From Armigeres subalbatus (taxonomy: Eukaryota; Arthropoda; Insecta; Diptera; Culicidae): a DNA stretch of 64,000 nt. The DNA lies in the NCBI RefSeq assembly GCF_024139115.2, contig NC_085140.1, forward strand, positions 422,418,283 to 422,482,282, in the 5' to 3' direction. Of this stretch, positions 11,818 to 22,787 are shown in pieces. The notes beneath the pieces were generated by a model, which was given only the letters and a program-made list of their open reading frames with translations, did no database searches and was not told where the DNA came from. Position 1 is the stretch's first letter; every line of letters starts with the position of its first letter. The position numbers and the translations under genes are program-made.

Positions 11818-12939
11818 CAGTAATATGCCGATTTTATCACCCTCTGGTGAATTTTGGGATTATGAACTAGGTCATGTGACAAAATCGAAAAAAAAAATAT
11901 TTTGGATTTTTTGGTTCATTTCACAAATATGAATCAGTTTATGCCTTGGAGAGGCAAACGGTACACGTTATTTCTTGTTGAAAATGCTTACAAAATCCGT
12001 CACAGGTACATTCATAATAAACCACTGACGGTAAAAGTTATCTCATGAAAACCGTTGTTGTTTGCGGTATTATCTACGAAAATATAAAAAAAGACTAATA
12101 TTTTCAATTTTTTTTGAGGTGACAAAATCGGGTGGAAAACGTGACAAAATCGGGACGTGATAAAATCGGGTCGAAAACGTGATAAAATCGGGGACGGGCT
12201 TGGTAGTCATATGGCTACTGCTTCTGCCTCATACGCAGGAGGTCATGGGTTCAATCCTCGGTTCGTTCCATTCTCCTACTTTGTATCTTTCTCTACACAG
12301 ATAGAAAAATCCAATGAAATTAACGCTAAAGATCATGCACATAAATGGAACGCCATTATTAGCATAATTCCACGCGTGATATAGCCTGAATCGTCAATAT
12401 TGCTTGCAAGTTGTAAGCAAACTTGCTAGGAAGAGGTCCATTTCCGCGTAGAATAGTGTAAATTTTTGCATCTCAAGTTTTACGCGCTGTTTACTTTTTA
12501 TTATTTTTTTCTGTATATATTTCTCATGTTCTAGCAATCGCGGAACGGAAAAAAATTCGATTCCTACATCCAATAAGAAATTCTATCAGTTGCTTTCTCC
12601 TATCTGTAACATTAGCATCTCGTTAACCAAGTTCTGCCCGTCGTCAACCCAAAATTCTAATAAAATTCCGCATGAACTCGTGGCAAGTGCAGAGCTATAT
12701 TCGGCTTGCAATGGGCGAGTGATTGCATCATCATTTGCTCCCTCTTCCCTACATTGACTTGCATTCTGACGTGGCAGGCCCCAGTGTGACCTAACAAATG
12801 GGATCCCAAGCAAACATCTGTTGGTTCTCTGTGCAAGAACAGCTGATCTGGTCATAGTGGAGTAGCAACTACGGGCAGTCAATCAAGTTCAAGCTCAAGG
12901 TAGACAAAATCTGGGAGTGACAATATCGGGTCAACACTG
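11818..12939. mobile_element. pogo/mariner-type element carrying a SINE
   Basis: The element is flanked by TA at 11816-11817 and 12940-12941. Its ends are CAGTAATATGCCGATTTTAT and, inward on the other strand, CAGTGTTGACCCGATATTGT. The sub-terminal region near 12115-12200 has tandem strings of the form CGTGAYAAAATCGGG. A tRNA-derived SINE lies inside at about 12193. No transposase frame is present. The CAGT...TA ends resemble those of the elements at 11.06 and 44.1 kb. Confidence 0.65.
12193..12400 (+). mobile_element. tRNA-derived SINE, Met(CAU)-like head
   Basis: The head can be read as a tRNA: GGGCTTGGTAGTCATATGG corresponds to an A box and GGGTTCAATCC to a B box. The anticodon arm TCTGC-CTCATAC-GCAGG has a seven-base loop with CAT in the anticodon position. 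A body of about 130 bp follows (CCATTCTCCTACTTTGTATC...). It is an old SINE rather than a gene: the acceptor stem is not intact and it sits inside a transposon. The right boundary is not resolved. Confidence 0.65.
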
Positions 12940-13063
12940 TACAAGCAAAATTGTTCGACCAACTACCAAACATCGAATCTACCATTGAAAGGATGAACGA
13001 TAGAATATGTGTTGAGCTTCTGAACCTCTGGACCGATTCAAACCAAATTTAGAACATATCCCG

Positions 13064-14931
13064 AGTAGCATCCTTGTCATATACCAGTCATAGTGACTCA
13101 TATGCAACCAAATTCACATTGGAGTTGCTGCATAAGCATATGCGGTATTTCGAAAAATTTCGTTTCAGGTGGTTCGAAACGAAATTCCGCGGAATTTGGG
13201 CATGGCGAAATCTGATTTCTTGATTTCGTTTCGTTTCATAAAATTACAAAAAATCTGCTACAAAAAACTACCTTCATACGAAATTTAACGGAATTTCGCG
13301 GAATTTCTAAACAAATTTAAACTTAAACCATACTTTATGCTATCAAAAATTTTGGCTGCACCGCTGAACAAAATCGTTTAGATGTTTTCAAAACTTTAGG
13401 TTATATATTTTTTTCTATTGACGCTTACTACATAACCCCATTCTTAGTCGACAAATACGTATGTAGTTCTCTTTTATAAAACGTCTTCAGTGTTTCTAAG
13501 ATTCAAATTTTTATTTTGTGATATTTTTTACTATTTGTACAATATGTATGCGGAATCATGGGAATGGTCATGGGACGGCAGCTGGTCTAGTGAAAAAAAT
13601 CTACCTCGCGTAGCAGAAATTTGTTTAACCAGTGTACAATCGACCTTGTTGCTGATCACGGTAACTAGTGTGGGAGAACGTGAAGTGATAAAACTAATGT
13701 CTGCATCGAAGAGCACAAAATTATTTAGTGCGGAATCGATCGTATTATAGAAGCTTATTAAACGAAGCACATTGATCTTGCGTTGGATTGATTTGAAACA
13801 CAGTTTTGTCTTCTTGTTTAAAAAAAACGTTTACAATAAACATTTGGTTGCTTACGACGGGGCTTCACATGAATTACCTTCTCTACTAACCAACGATTTC
13901 TTTCTCGTAGCGCTCACGGAGATGCAGAGCATTCCTCGGTCTTTTATAACAATTAGTGTTAAACTAATTTTCCTCCCCTAATCCTAAATTAACTGTAAGG
14001 ACGTGACCAGCATCGTTATTGGCCATGAATTTGAAACTCCGAAGCAAGTATACAATAAGAATAACTTTTTTATATCCCAAGAATATTATTTAATTGGTGA
14101 GCTGTGCATATTTGCTGTTTCTCGTCCAATCATGATTAGCAACTACGACGTGTACAGAATAAGCTCTTCTTTGACTATTTGCACAATATGTAAGGAATAT
14201 TGAAGATTTGTGAGCATTTCTAGATCATCGCATGGAATTTGCAAAAAAAAATCCAGAACGAGTTGAAAGATCATTAAAATTGCTGAAAGATCTTTACTTA
14301 TGATTGCTTTCAGCTCATACTGACCATAACAGCTGTTCTCATATGCCAAGGACACACAGACAATAACTCAGTGACTCAATAACTGAGCTGATTGTATATA
14401 AGACTATGAGTCTGTGAAATTTAACGAACGAAATTTGAATCCGTATATGAAAAATACCACAATTTCTATATTTTTTCTGACTTGCTGATATAAAACTGAT
14501 ATGAAATTGATTATATTCGAGAGCATACGCTCCACGATGATTTTTTTTGAAAGCAGCACATATTCTGGGATATTGCCTTATCGCCAATGGTATATGCGGC
14601 GAGAATGCGGTGATTTATCACAGGCTGCCTCTTCTGTTATTATAACTCTATTGATCGCAAAACAGTTACTTGACTTCGAAAAAGTGAAATCAGAATTGCG
14701 TACATAATGTTAAACCAATTTAATAAAAATTCCGCGAAAAAAAAAATCGTTTCGTTTCGCAAAAAATCGAATTTAATGAACCTTGATTTCGTATCGTTTC
14801 GAAGTCTCGAAAGTAAATCTATATTTCGTTTCGTTTTGACATTTTAAATTTCGTTTCGTTAGGAAAAAGTGTGTTATCGCATACCCTTATGCAACCAAAT
14901 CGATCTGAATTGTGCTGCTAGGGATATTCTT
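13064..14931. mobile_element. CCCGAGCAGCACA-type MITE split by an insertion
   Basis: The outer ends are ATATCCCGAGTAGCA at about 13060-13074 and, on the other strand, ATATCCCTAGCAGCACAAT ending near 14934. The same terminus appears on the short element at 19936-20041. Between them lies about 1.75 kb of unrelated DNA (next entry), so the MITE was interrupted after insertion. Confidence 0.5.
13133..14889. mobile_element. element with TTTCG-rich inverted ends, inserted in MITE
   Basis: The left boundary is TAAGCATATGCGGTA and the right boundary, on the other strand, TAAGGGTATGCGATA. Both ends are followed inward by many copies of TTTCGTTTCG and AATTTCG. The two ends point inward, and the flanking MITE halves resume immediately outside. 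The interior (13300-14700) is AT-rich; the 86-codon plus-strand frame at 13490 has no motif I can name. Near 13955-14010 it contains CTGTAAGGACGTGACCAG, also seen as TTGTAAGGACGTGGCCAG in the retroposon at 16.3 kb. The terminus form would suit hAT, but no 8-bp duplication is evident. Confidence 0.45.
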
Positions 14932-15136
14932 TATCCTGAGTATTCGATTATAGAGGGTTACAAAAGAAGGCAGAAAGCTCTTGAATTTCGAACCTCTCAA
15001 CCGGTTTCAACCAAATTTGGGGCACATGTTCTCTGTTAGGAGTCGATTATAGGTAGAAGAAATGTTATTGGTTAAAGGGGAAGAAGTGTTTTTCAGGAAA
15101 CGAGTAGTAGTTTACTAAGTGAACGCACAGAGTGAT

Positions 15137-15392
15137 TTAAAGAAATAAAGAAGGCTGAAGGCAGAAGAAAGATGAAAGAAGAAAAAGAAAATATAATAAA
15201 TAAAGGAAGAATAATAAGGGAGACGAGAGAAGGTGGAAGAAGTAAGAAAGTAAGAAAGAAGTAAGAAATATGAGGATGAAGCCATAAGGAAGAAAGAAGA
15301 GAAAAAGGGATAAAAGAAGAGAGTAGTAAAATATAAAAAAGATAGAAGAAAAAAAGTGAAGAAGAAAGAAGATGGAAGTTGAAAGGAGGCTC
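15137..15392. repeat. polypurine tract
   Basis: About 255 bp of almost pure A and G on the plus strand (GAAGAAAGA-type), with a few pyrimidines. The two minus-strand frames of 85 and 105 codons here are low-complexity Ser/Leu/Phe artefacts of the polypyrimidine strand. Confidence 0.9.
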
Positions 15393-15720
15393 AAGAGTTG
15401 CGTTTTTCAACCTATTGTAGTATTAACACATATTATCCCAGCGTCCTAAAAATAGAACAGATGCGTTAAAGTCCCAGTGTCCTGTATATAGGACAGTACT
15501 TACACTGCATATTTCTCGGGTTCCCTAGATCCATATGATTGACCCAATGGGCATTTTGGTGGCTAAGCTATGAAAACTTCGCGAGCCATTATGGGGGCGG
15601 CGGTAGTGTTCGTTTATTTTTCATCATGGCGTCATGGGCAGCAAATTAGAATTATTTTCCATGTAGTGACACGTCGGATCGTCGGTGATTTTACTTCGGA
15701 ATTTTCTCACCAGGTGGCGC
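15393..15720. other. unassigned DNA with a short hairpin
   Basis: Contains the hairpin GTCCTGTATATAGGAC near 15479 and the string TATCCCAGCGTCCTA near 15433. A similar string, TATCTCAGCGTCCTATAAAT, is found near 55842. No gene is visible. Confidence 0.4.
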
Positions 15721-15723
15721 ACA

Positions 15724-17010
15724 TCTAATTACAAAAAAAAAATGTCTGTACAGATTCGAAATTACCGATCCGAACGGCATGAAAATTTGCAGGCAGGGGT
15801 TTTTGATGCAAGGAAAAATTCTATTGATAGTCTGAAGCCCCACCCCTATCAGGAAGGAGGGGCTCCCATACAAATGGAAATCGAATTTCTGCATAACTCA
15901 AGACTGAATCAAGCAAATGAATAAAGTTAATTAGTTCAGTGCGTGTTGGCTCTTGTTTAGGACGGCAGCACGATCGCGCGATTTGCCGCAATTTTGTGTT
16001 TTGCATTGCGCGGCCGGTAATAAAGATAATTAGTTCAGTGCGTGTTGGCTCTTGTTTCGGACGGCAGAACGATCGCGCAATTTGCCGAAATTTTGTGTTT
16101 TGTTTTGTCTTTCCTTAGGACGGTTCGTAAGTAAATTGATGAATATATTTTATTATTTTTACAGCATATCCTGTTATTGCCAAACGCTCTATATTGTCGA
16201 ATAGAGCTCCCTATTATTAACCTTTCCCACTAACACAAATTTTCCTTCCCGATTCATCTATGAAGGTAGTATGGGTTCCCTGCATCTTCACTAGTAGATG
16301 TTGAACTAACATTCCTTCCCTTCCTTCCGTGATTGTAAGGACGTGGCCAGGTATACAACTGCTACTGTATAGGAAAAGGTACTAATCCCAAGTACCAATT
16401 TGCGACAATATACAGTAGATTGCTCAATTGAGCATTGTATAGCCACCCACGATTTGTACAATCACATATGCTATGCTATGCTAACTCAAGATAAGAAGAT
16501 AAGATAAGAATCAAGCAAATCGAATGAAATTTGGTGTGTGCAAGTTTTTAAAGGCAAGAAACCTTTGCATAGTGGTTTTAGACCCCTTCCCTCTTTGGAA
16601 TGAGGGGCTCCCATATAAATGAAACAGGTTTGTTTTCATAACTCGAGAATGAATCTAACAAATGGAACTAAATTTGGTTTGTGGAGGTTTTTGAAGACAA
16701 GAAACGTTTCTGTGGTGGTTAGACACCTCTCCCTCTCTAAAAGGAGAGGTTCCTATAGAATTGAAACAGATTTTTTTTTCCATAACTCGAGAACTAATCA
16801 GGTAAATGGAACCAAATTTGGTTTATGGAGGTTTTTGAAAACGTGAATCGTTTTGGTAGGGGTTCGAGACCCCCCCCCCTCTGGAAGGAAGGGCTCCCAT
16901 ACAAAAGAAACAAAAATTTCAACATGAAAGAAAAAAATGCATTTTTAACATACCCTCGGAAAACCAGGAACATCTCCGGTGGTCAAAGGCCAATCGGAGG
17001 TTGGAGGACA
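15724..17010 (+). mobile_element. Helitron-like HINE with 140-145 bp internal units
   Basis: The left end begins TCTAATTACAAAAA followed by ATGTCTGTAC, resembling the start of the HINE at 43.2 kb (TCTATATACATAAAAATG). Inside are four diverged units marked by GGGGCTCCCATACAAAT-type strings at about 15859, 16604, 16744 and 16889, each followed by a CATAACTCGAGAAT-type string. Spacing is 140-145 bp once the retroposon at 15919-16482 is removed. The right end is not clear; the expected CTAG terminus is not convincingly present. No Rep/helicase coding is seen. Confidence 0.65.
15919..16482 (+). mobile_element. retroposon with 5' monomers, copy A
   Basis: This 564-bp element shares its layout with copy B at 35.24-36.16 kb, on the opposite strand. 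The 5' part is two tandem monomers of about 105 bp, each with GTGCGTGTTGGCTCTTGTTT and an ACGATCGCGCRATTTGCCG string. A single-copy middle follows, then a 3' tail of (TATGC)n. The flanks carry a duplicated target, AACTCAAGA...AATCAAGCAAAT, at 15895-15918 and 16483-16520; the right copy is lengthened by AAGAT repeats. Monomers, simple tail and variable-length duplication indicate target-primed retroposition. No protein is encoded. Confidence 0.75.
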
Positions 17011-17920
17011 GTATACTAGAAGAATGTCCGCGTCCGATGGTCCCGGTTTCATAAAAATCGGATCACACTACGCAAAGTTATGCTGATTTTAACTTTGACA
17101 AAATTTTGCCTGTCTCAACCTTTTTGCCTAACCCCTGTAGAACCTCAAGCTCTAAACTCAATTGCAGTTCTGATTGAGAATACAGTAATATGTAGAAAAT
17201 ATATTATCTGTATAATAAGTATGAAGCAAGTAAGTATGAGAGTGCCAACGCCTTCGGGGTGCCGCTTACTCTGATTATGGATTAGCAATAATTCACATGT
17301 ACAGCCAGTCATCAAGGGACGTCGTGGTCCTCGTAGACCATGCTTTATTCTATAACACTATTGACGATATTTATGATCATAATAGCACTTTTTTTCGTAC
17401 GTCCATTGGAGTAATTACAACCTGGGACGGGACTTGCAAAGAGGAAAAAATGTAATTTCATCTGCAACCAGCAAGCGCTGTCACGAATTGTCAGATGCAA
17501 CCAGCACCTTTTTGTGTAAAAGTATTGGTATCCCTCAAAAAGTATTCCGAATGATTTTGTTTTACGAGTACTTTTTCACTTTGAAAAGTATTCTAGAAAA
17601 GCCGGACAGCTTAATATTGAACAGTTATGAATACGTGTTTTATTTCCGATAGGAAAATCTTTATAAAAATAAGTTTACAAATCCGTAAATCACAAACACT
17701 TTTATTGTGCTCAGAAGATTCTACCCGGGATTTAGGTGAAACACTCAAGGAAACAGTTGAGAATCGATGATCAACTGTGATGAAAAGAAGAGCAAGTGTC
17801 AAAACAAGGAAAAAGAAGCCGTCTTTGCAGGTCTCGTCTCAGATTACAAATAAACAAGCAAGTTTTGGAACCTATGCATCGTTCTGTTATAGAATTCTGG
17901 AATTCCGTAATTGTTTTGAG
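17011..17920. other. unassigned DNA
   Basis: No gene or named repeat recognised. A short inverted pair occurs near 17318-17340 (GGTCCTCGTAGACC region). Confidence 0.4.
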
Positions 17921-18195
17921 TATACTGTGATTTTTATATAACCGTGTAATGATGTTTCATGATGCTTCTCCAACTAACAAAAAATCATCAGAACCTATGA
18001 ATCACTTTGTTGGTCTTTTAGATCTCCAATATCTGAACCCATGTATAGTACCGTAAATATTCTGAGAATGTTATGATTTTTATATACTGGTGTAATGATG
18101 TCACATGGGGTTGCTCCAACTAACACACAAGCTCAAGAACCTACGAATCACTTTGTTGACCTTGTAGACCTCCAATATCTGAACTCAAGAATGGT

Positions 18196-18894
18196 TTGGA
18201 GTATCATAGATATGCAAATATTTGTATTTTCACAGATAGTCAAGCGGCACTCAAAGCGTTGAGTAGCTTTAAATGTACGTCAAAACTTGTCTGGGACTGC
18301 ATTCTTTCATTGCGAAAGGTGTGCCAAGAGAACTCTGTAAATCTGTACTGGGTTCCAGGGCACTGTGGCATTGGAGGTAATGAAAAGGCAGACGAGCTTG
18401 CGAAACGAGGTTCAAATACACAGTTTATTGGCCCAGAACCTTTCTGCGGTATATCATACTGTACCATAAAAATGGAATTAAAACCCTGGGAAGCACAAAG
18501 GTTGATGACCAATTGGTTGGTTGCCGAAAAGTGTGCTCAATCAAAGAGATTTATAATTCCCAATGTTAAAGTAACCGAAAAGCTCTTAGAGCTCAGCAAG
18601 AGAGCTCTTTGCACCTTTACTGGCCTAATAACCGGACACTGCCCGAGCAGATATCACTTGAAAAATATTGGCCAGATTCAGAATGATATTTGTCGTTTCT
18701 GTAACATGGAACGTGTAACCTCGGAACATCTGCTTTGCAGTTGTGATGCATTGTACAAGGGTAGATCTAAATTTCTAAATAGTGGCTTTATGCAACCAGG
18801 AGATATTTGGACTGCAAATCCTGGAAAGGTAGTGGGTTTTATTAACTCAATTATACCGGACTGGGAAAATACGCGTCTTAGGTTGTTTACTTGA
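18196..18894 (+). pseudogene. LOA-clade LINE, RNase H and C-terminal region
   Basis: This is the longest transposon protein still open, 232 codons, but it is only the C-terminal fifth or so of a LINE polyprotein. The first eight or so residues belong to the flanking tandem repeat; LINE sequence starts near 18205. Residues 12-75 are an RNase H domain, with FTDSQAALKAL supplying a catalytic Asp and WVPGHCGIGGNEKADELAKR supplying the late His/Asp motif. Downstream, CRFCNMERVTSEHLLCSC is a zinc-binding CxxC-x8-H-x3-C motif, typical after RNase H in LOA elements such as mosquito Lian. It lacks endonuclease and RT, so it cannot move by itself. The frame has no stops, so the copy may be fairly young. 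An untranslated tail follows to about 19047, ending in an A run. LOA is the best fit; I or R1 relatives are less likely. Confidence 0.8.
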
Positions 18895-19047
18895 CAAATG
18901 GTGATCAACCTAGAAGATGCTTCTTCTTATTGACATTACATCCCCATACTGGGACTGTTCATTCATAAGATGCGAATAGTTAATAGTAATCAGGGGTATA
19001 CAACAAAAGTTCAACTCAATGAACGCAATGGTTCTACGCCCCAACAA
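18895..19047 (+). mobile_element. LOA LINE 3' untranslated tail
   Basis: Follows the stop directly. It contains GCTTCTTCTTATTGACATTA and CCCCATACTGGGAC, strings I recall as very common in Aedes genomes at LINE/SINE 3' ends. It ends in CAACAAAAAAAA before the tandem repeat resumes. Confidence 0.6.
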
Positions 19048-19345
19048 AAAAAATATTGTAGGAACTCTGGGAATGTTGCGATTTGTATATACTGGTGTAA
19101 TGATGTCCCATGGGGCTTATCCAACTAACCCACATGCTCGAAAACCTATGAATTACTCTGTTGGTCTTCCAGACCTCCAGCTTGAAGTACTGCTGATGTT
19201 CTGGTAACACTGTTATTTGATAAAAATAGTTTAATTATGTCTCAAGTACCATTGTCAACTTCAAATTAGGATTGAGGCTCCGTAAAACGCTTTGTTGTTT
19301 ATGTAGATCATCAGGATTTGAACTCAAGAAAGGCTTGGTTAATTT

Positions 19346-19935
19346 AAAAGAGTTGTGTTTGGAAGAGTTAAGAGTTGAAACATACTTAAAGAAGCACATA
19401 AGTAAGACGTTGCCAGGATTCAATAAATCAAATCGATTCGAGTTAGCCCATCGGGGCGAGAATGGGTCATCGCTCTCACCGGCAGTCTGGAGGTCGTAGA
19501 GCAAAATCGTTCAAAAAGGTCTCTTATATTTTGGTCTTCTTGCCCTCAGATGCATTCAATCTATTCTACAAGCATTCTAAGTAGTTGAAACAGTGACCCA
19601 TTCTCACCCCCATTTGACCCATTGTTACCCCCGACGACGGTCCCTAAACTTGATCGTAACTACCCCGAAACTGCTATTAGTATAGTAACGCAATGAATCA
19701 GGGAATAAATGCAATGTAACGCAGAGTTTGAACCCTCTCTTGCACTAGGTGAGTAATACTGAAAACAAACCTTCTAAGAATTTGATGCGTAGAAATTAAT
19801 CCTGATATTAATGCGTGATAGAATAAGTTACACTAGGTTACGAATTAGGTATTAGTTAATGTCGATAAATATTGGCAACCCCACATCAAGCTGGCCCGTT
19901 TAGTGTCATCCAGTGGCACTTGGTCTTAAGGTTCC
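19346..19935. other. unassigned DNA with small inverted repeat
   Basis: GGCGAGAATGGGTCA near 19455 faces TGACCCATTCTCACC near 19595, a pair of short inverted arms about 120 bp apart. No protein or RNA gene is visible. Confidence 0.4.
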
Positions 19936-20041
19936 CCAAGCAGCACACATGTTCCACATAGATCATAGCAACTTATATATGACCAGATTCAGTCACAATT
20001 AAGTTGCTGCGACCAAATTCACTTGACTTGTGCTGCTCGGG
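19936..20041. mobile_element. short MITE, CCCRAGCAGCACA ends
   Basis: The ends are CCCAAGCAGCACACATG and, on the other strand, CCCGAGCAGCACAAG, about 106 bp apart. The terminus matches the outer MITE at 13064-14931. The element is too short to encode anything. Confidence 0.6.
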
Positions 20042-22420
20042 TCGGGGAGGCACTAAACATCGTGTTATTTCACCTATCTTTCGTCTCTTTCTAACATTAT
20101 CACCTCGCAACTTTGGAGCGGCATATTTCGGTTTTTACTTGTTTGATGTATCTGTAAATGTATCAGCATGTAGATTGCGAGTAAGCACACGCCGGTGATA
20201 GTTTTTCAAAATCATATTTGTTGTAGAAAAAAAGTTAAGCATTCAATGATGAAAATGATGACGATTTGATGATTGTTAGTGCTTCCCGTGTCACCTTAAC
20301 ACTCGCTTTCTTTTCAAATTCTATAAGATTTCTACACGCAAACCGCCCTCATTAGTCATATGTACAACGAATGCTTGACTATTACCATATTAAGTATAAA
20401 TAGTAAAAGAACGAAAGTCATCATGGGCCAGCCACTCAGCTTTGTGGACAGTTTGTTTTTAAGATAAAATCTAAATCCATGTGGGGATAATAAAAAATAA
20501 GAGGGGAATAATAAAAAAATTATGTCAAAATGAAAAAGAATCTTAAAAACTCCTCGGATTTCTTAAAAAATGTTTTGAAACTCCTCAAATTGTACTGATT
20601 TTTTTTTGCTGTCCCCTTAAAATATTATTTTTGGGCAAAAAAAAACAAGGGGGAAGACAAAACTGCGTTAGTTTTACGTGATAAAAAAAGCAAAATACTG
20701 GGTGACCCCACATATGTGTCCTAGCGAAAGTACCCTCGCCATTTTACAGTTCACTGGTTAAATTTGCCCAACATACATGCTTAATTTATAGTAAATTGTC
20801 TCGGGTTCATCATGCATTTCACCTTTATCAACCAATCGAATGAACCGCCGAGGAAGTTTCCCAAGCGCACTTCCTTCATATCTTTTATTATTGCCATTCG
20901 ATTATAATGGTTAGCACTGATGGCGGAGATATGACATTCTTTATTGATTTGGAACGCCGCTATCACGTGGGATGGGCAAAACGAAACCATATAGAAGTCA
21001 AAAGATAAAATCCTCTTTCACAACGGGGGGAGCAACACGGAGGAAGTTCCTCAGAACGATGACGACACTGATGGTAACGATGTCTCCGATGATAATGCTC
21101 GGTGCCGCATCAAATCGATTGGCAGTTATACTTATGCTGAACAAAGTGTTGCGCACAGGAAATAAGGTTAACGGATGTGGGTATATTGCGCCTTGGGGGC
21201 TTTCGCCAGACTGACTGGGTTATTGAATATGAGAAATGACGAATGTCTGAATATTCCATCTGTGAAGACAGCTCAGGTGAAGACCTACATAGCGCTGAGT
21301 AATATGAAGTGGAATGTGAAATGTATGAATAAACTGCCAGACATTTTATTGCATAATTGTCATTTAATGGCGTTATGCAACATATACATAGTCATACACG
21401 CAATTTATAGCTAAGGATTCACACGCAAATGCCTACGTCAGCATTCGATTTCTTTTAACTGGTATCATCATGAAACATATTTAATACATATTTAATACGT
21501 CGAACCAAAGCACATTTATTTTCATCATTTGAAATAAAAACATCAGTTGCCATAGATGTTGAGTAGACGAATTGGTTATCCCTTCAAGTCATTTGATATT
21601 TACGAACTCGTGAAAAAAGGCATCATGAGTGATAAACCAACGAATTTTGTCCAACCTTAATGTAAAAGGGCAGAGTCCCGTGGAATAAATAACGTGGTAT
21701 TACAGCGGTCATATTGACAAATGGTTAATGAAGGTAGTTTATGATGACGGGAATGTCTTTTTTTTCTCCCGGTGACACAGAGCAACCAGTTCAAGAGGAG
21801 TTGTCATAGAGTATAGTGGAGCGCGTGAAGCAGAAATGCGCTTTCACTCTAAACTCAGATTCAATCTTTATGCTTCCTATGCTAAATTTGAGACTATAAT
21901 TTGAACCGAGGCCAGCGCAAGTGGTCACATTGAGTGAATTTTACTAGAGACGCATTTTCCTAAAAACTTCCAGTGGTAATGAACCCTACATTTTTGCGTA
22001 TAAAGGTATAATCACTTTGAACCTGTTTATGCAATCTGCAGCTGTTATTGAGAGCGAGCCACGGATAAATAGGGTTACTGCTCCTGGACTTTATCTCATA
22101 GTTCCTATGTTCATCCCATAAATAAAAACAATGAAAAAGAATTTGATTTATTTCTTATGTTTACGATTTTTCCAGCAGTAAGCACGCATGTAGGCAAAAA
22201 GAAGCGACGAAATTGGTACAGTATTTCTATTTTTTGCGATGAGATCAATATATGTCAACACCCCCAAAAATTATTAAATACGACACAATCCTGCTTTTTC
22301 AGTAAACATGCATAAAAATAACAATCATTTAAAATTTAGGTTATTTTAGGCTGGGATGCAAAATATGTCCTCAATTTAATCGCTAGAAATCGAGATTTAT
22401 ACCCTCAAACATGATCATTT
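20042..22420. other. unassigned DNA
   Basis: No repeat family or gene recognised in 2.4 kb. Small frames at 20781, 20972 and 21175 show no motif. It may be single-copy flanking DNA. Confidence 0.4.
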
Positions 22421-22787
22421 CGTATGAAAATCAACGATGGTGTTATAATTATTTTCGGCAATGTATTACTCGTGTGTATACGTAACGATTTGTTTGCAGT
22501 GATGCCGAATCGTTACGTAAACATTTTGTCCTTCGAGCCGGATCGAAGGCATGTCAAACTGGAGAGCGATTCCCGCGGCATCAATATAAAGCAAGCTGAC
22601 GAAACGCGCGCGCTGGTCATCGCTGGTGGCTGCCATTCAATTCTTGACTTTTTTCTAATTGGTTTTAAGCGAACTAAAAGTGCGGGTGCGGATACTGAAA
22701 ATTCTGTCGGGCCATACAGTCATCAATTAGCCTCGTCGAAGGTGGCCAGCTTCCAGCAGAAAGGCCTCAAGCAGAAAGTGTTGGTCG

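Larger units (their letters stand above)
17926..19345. repeat. 146-bp tandem repeat, four units, split by a LINE
   Basis: The anchor string GTGTAATGATG starts at 17944, 18090 and 19095. The first interval is 146 bp; the second is 146 plus about 859 bp, the length of a LOA LINE fragment inserted between units two and three. Each unit also carries a CAACTAAC string, a GAATCACTTTGTTG-type string and TAGACCTCCAATATCTGAAC. A fourth, more diverged unit is at about 19229-19345 (AAACGCTTTGTTGTTTATGTAG, then TTTGAACTCAAGAAAGG). Confidence 0.75.

Noticed and set aside
15093..15410. Minus-strand 105-codon membrane-like protein
   Set aside because: A Ser/Leu/Phe string coming from the polypyrimidine strand, not a hydrophobic gene product.
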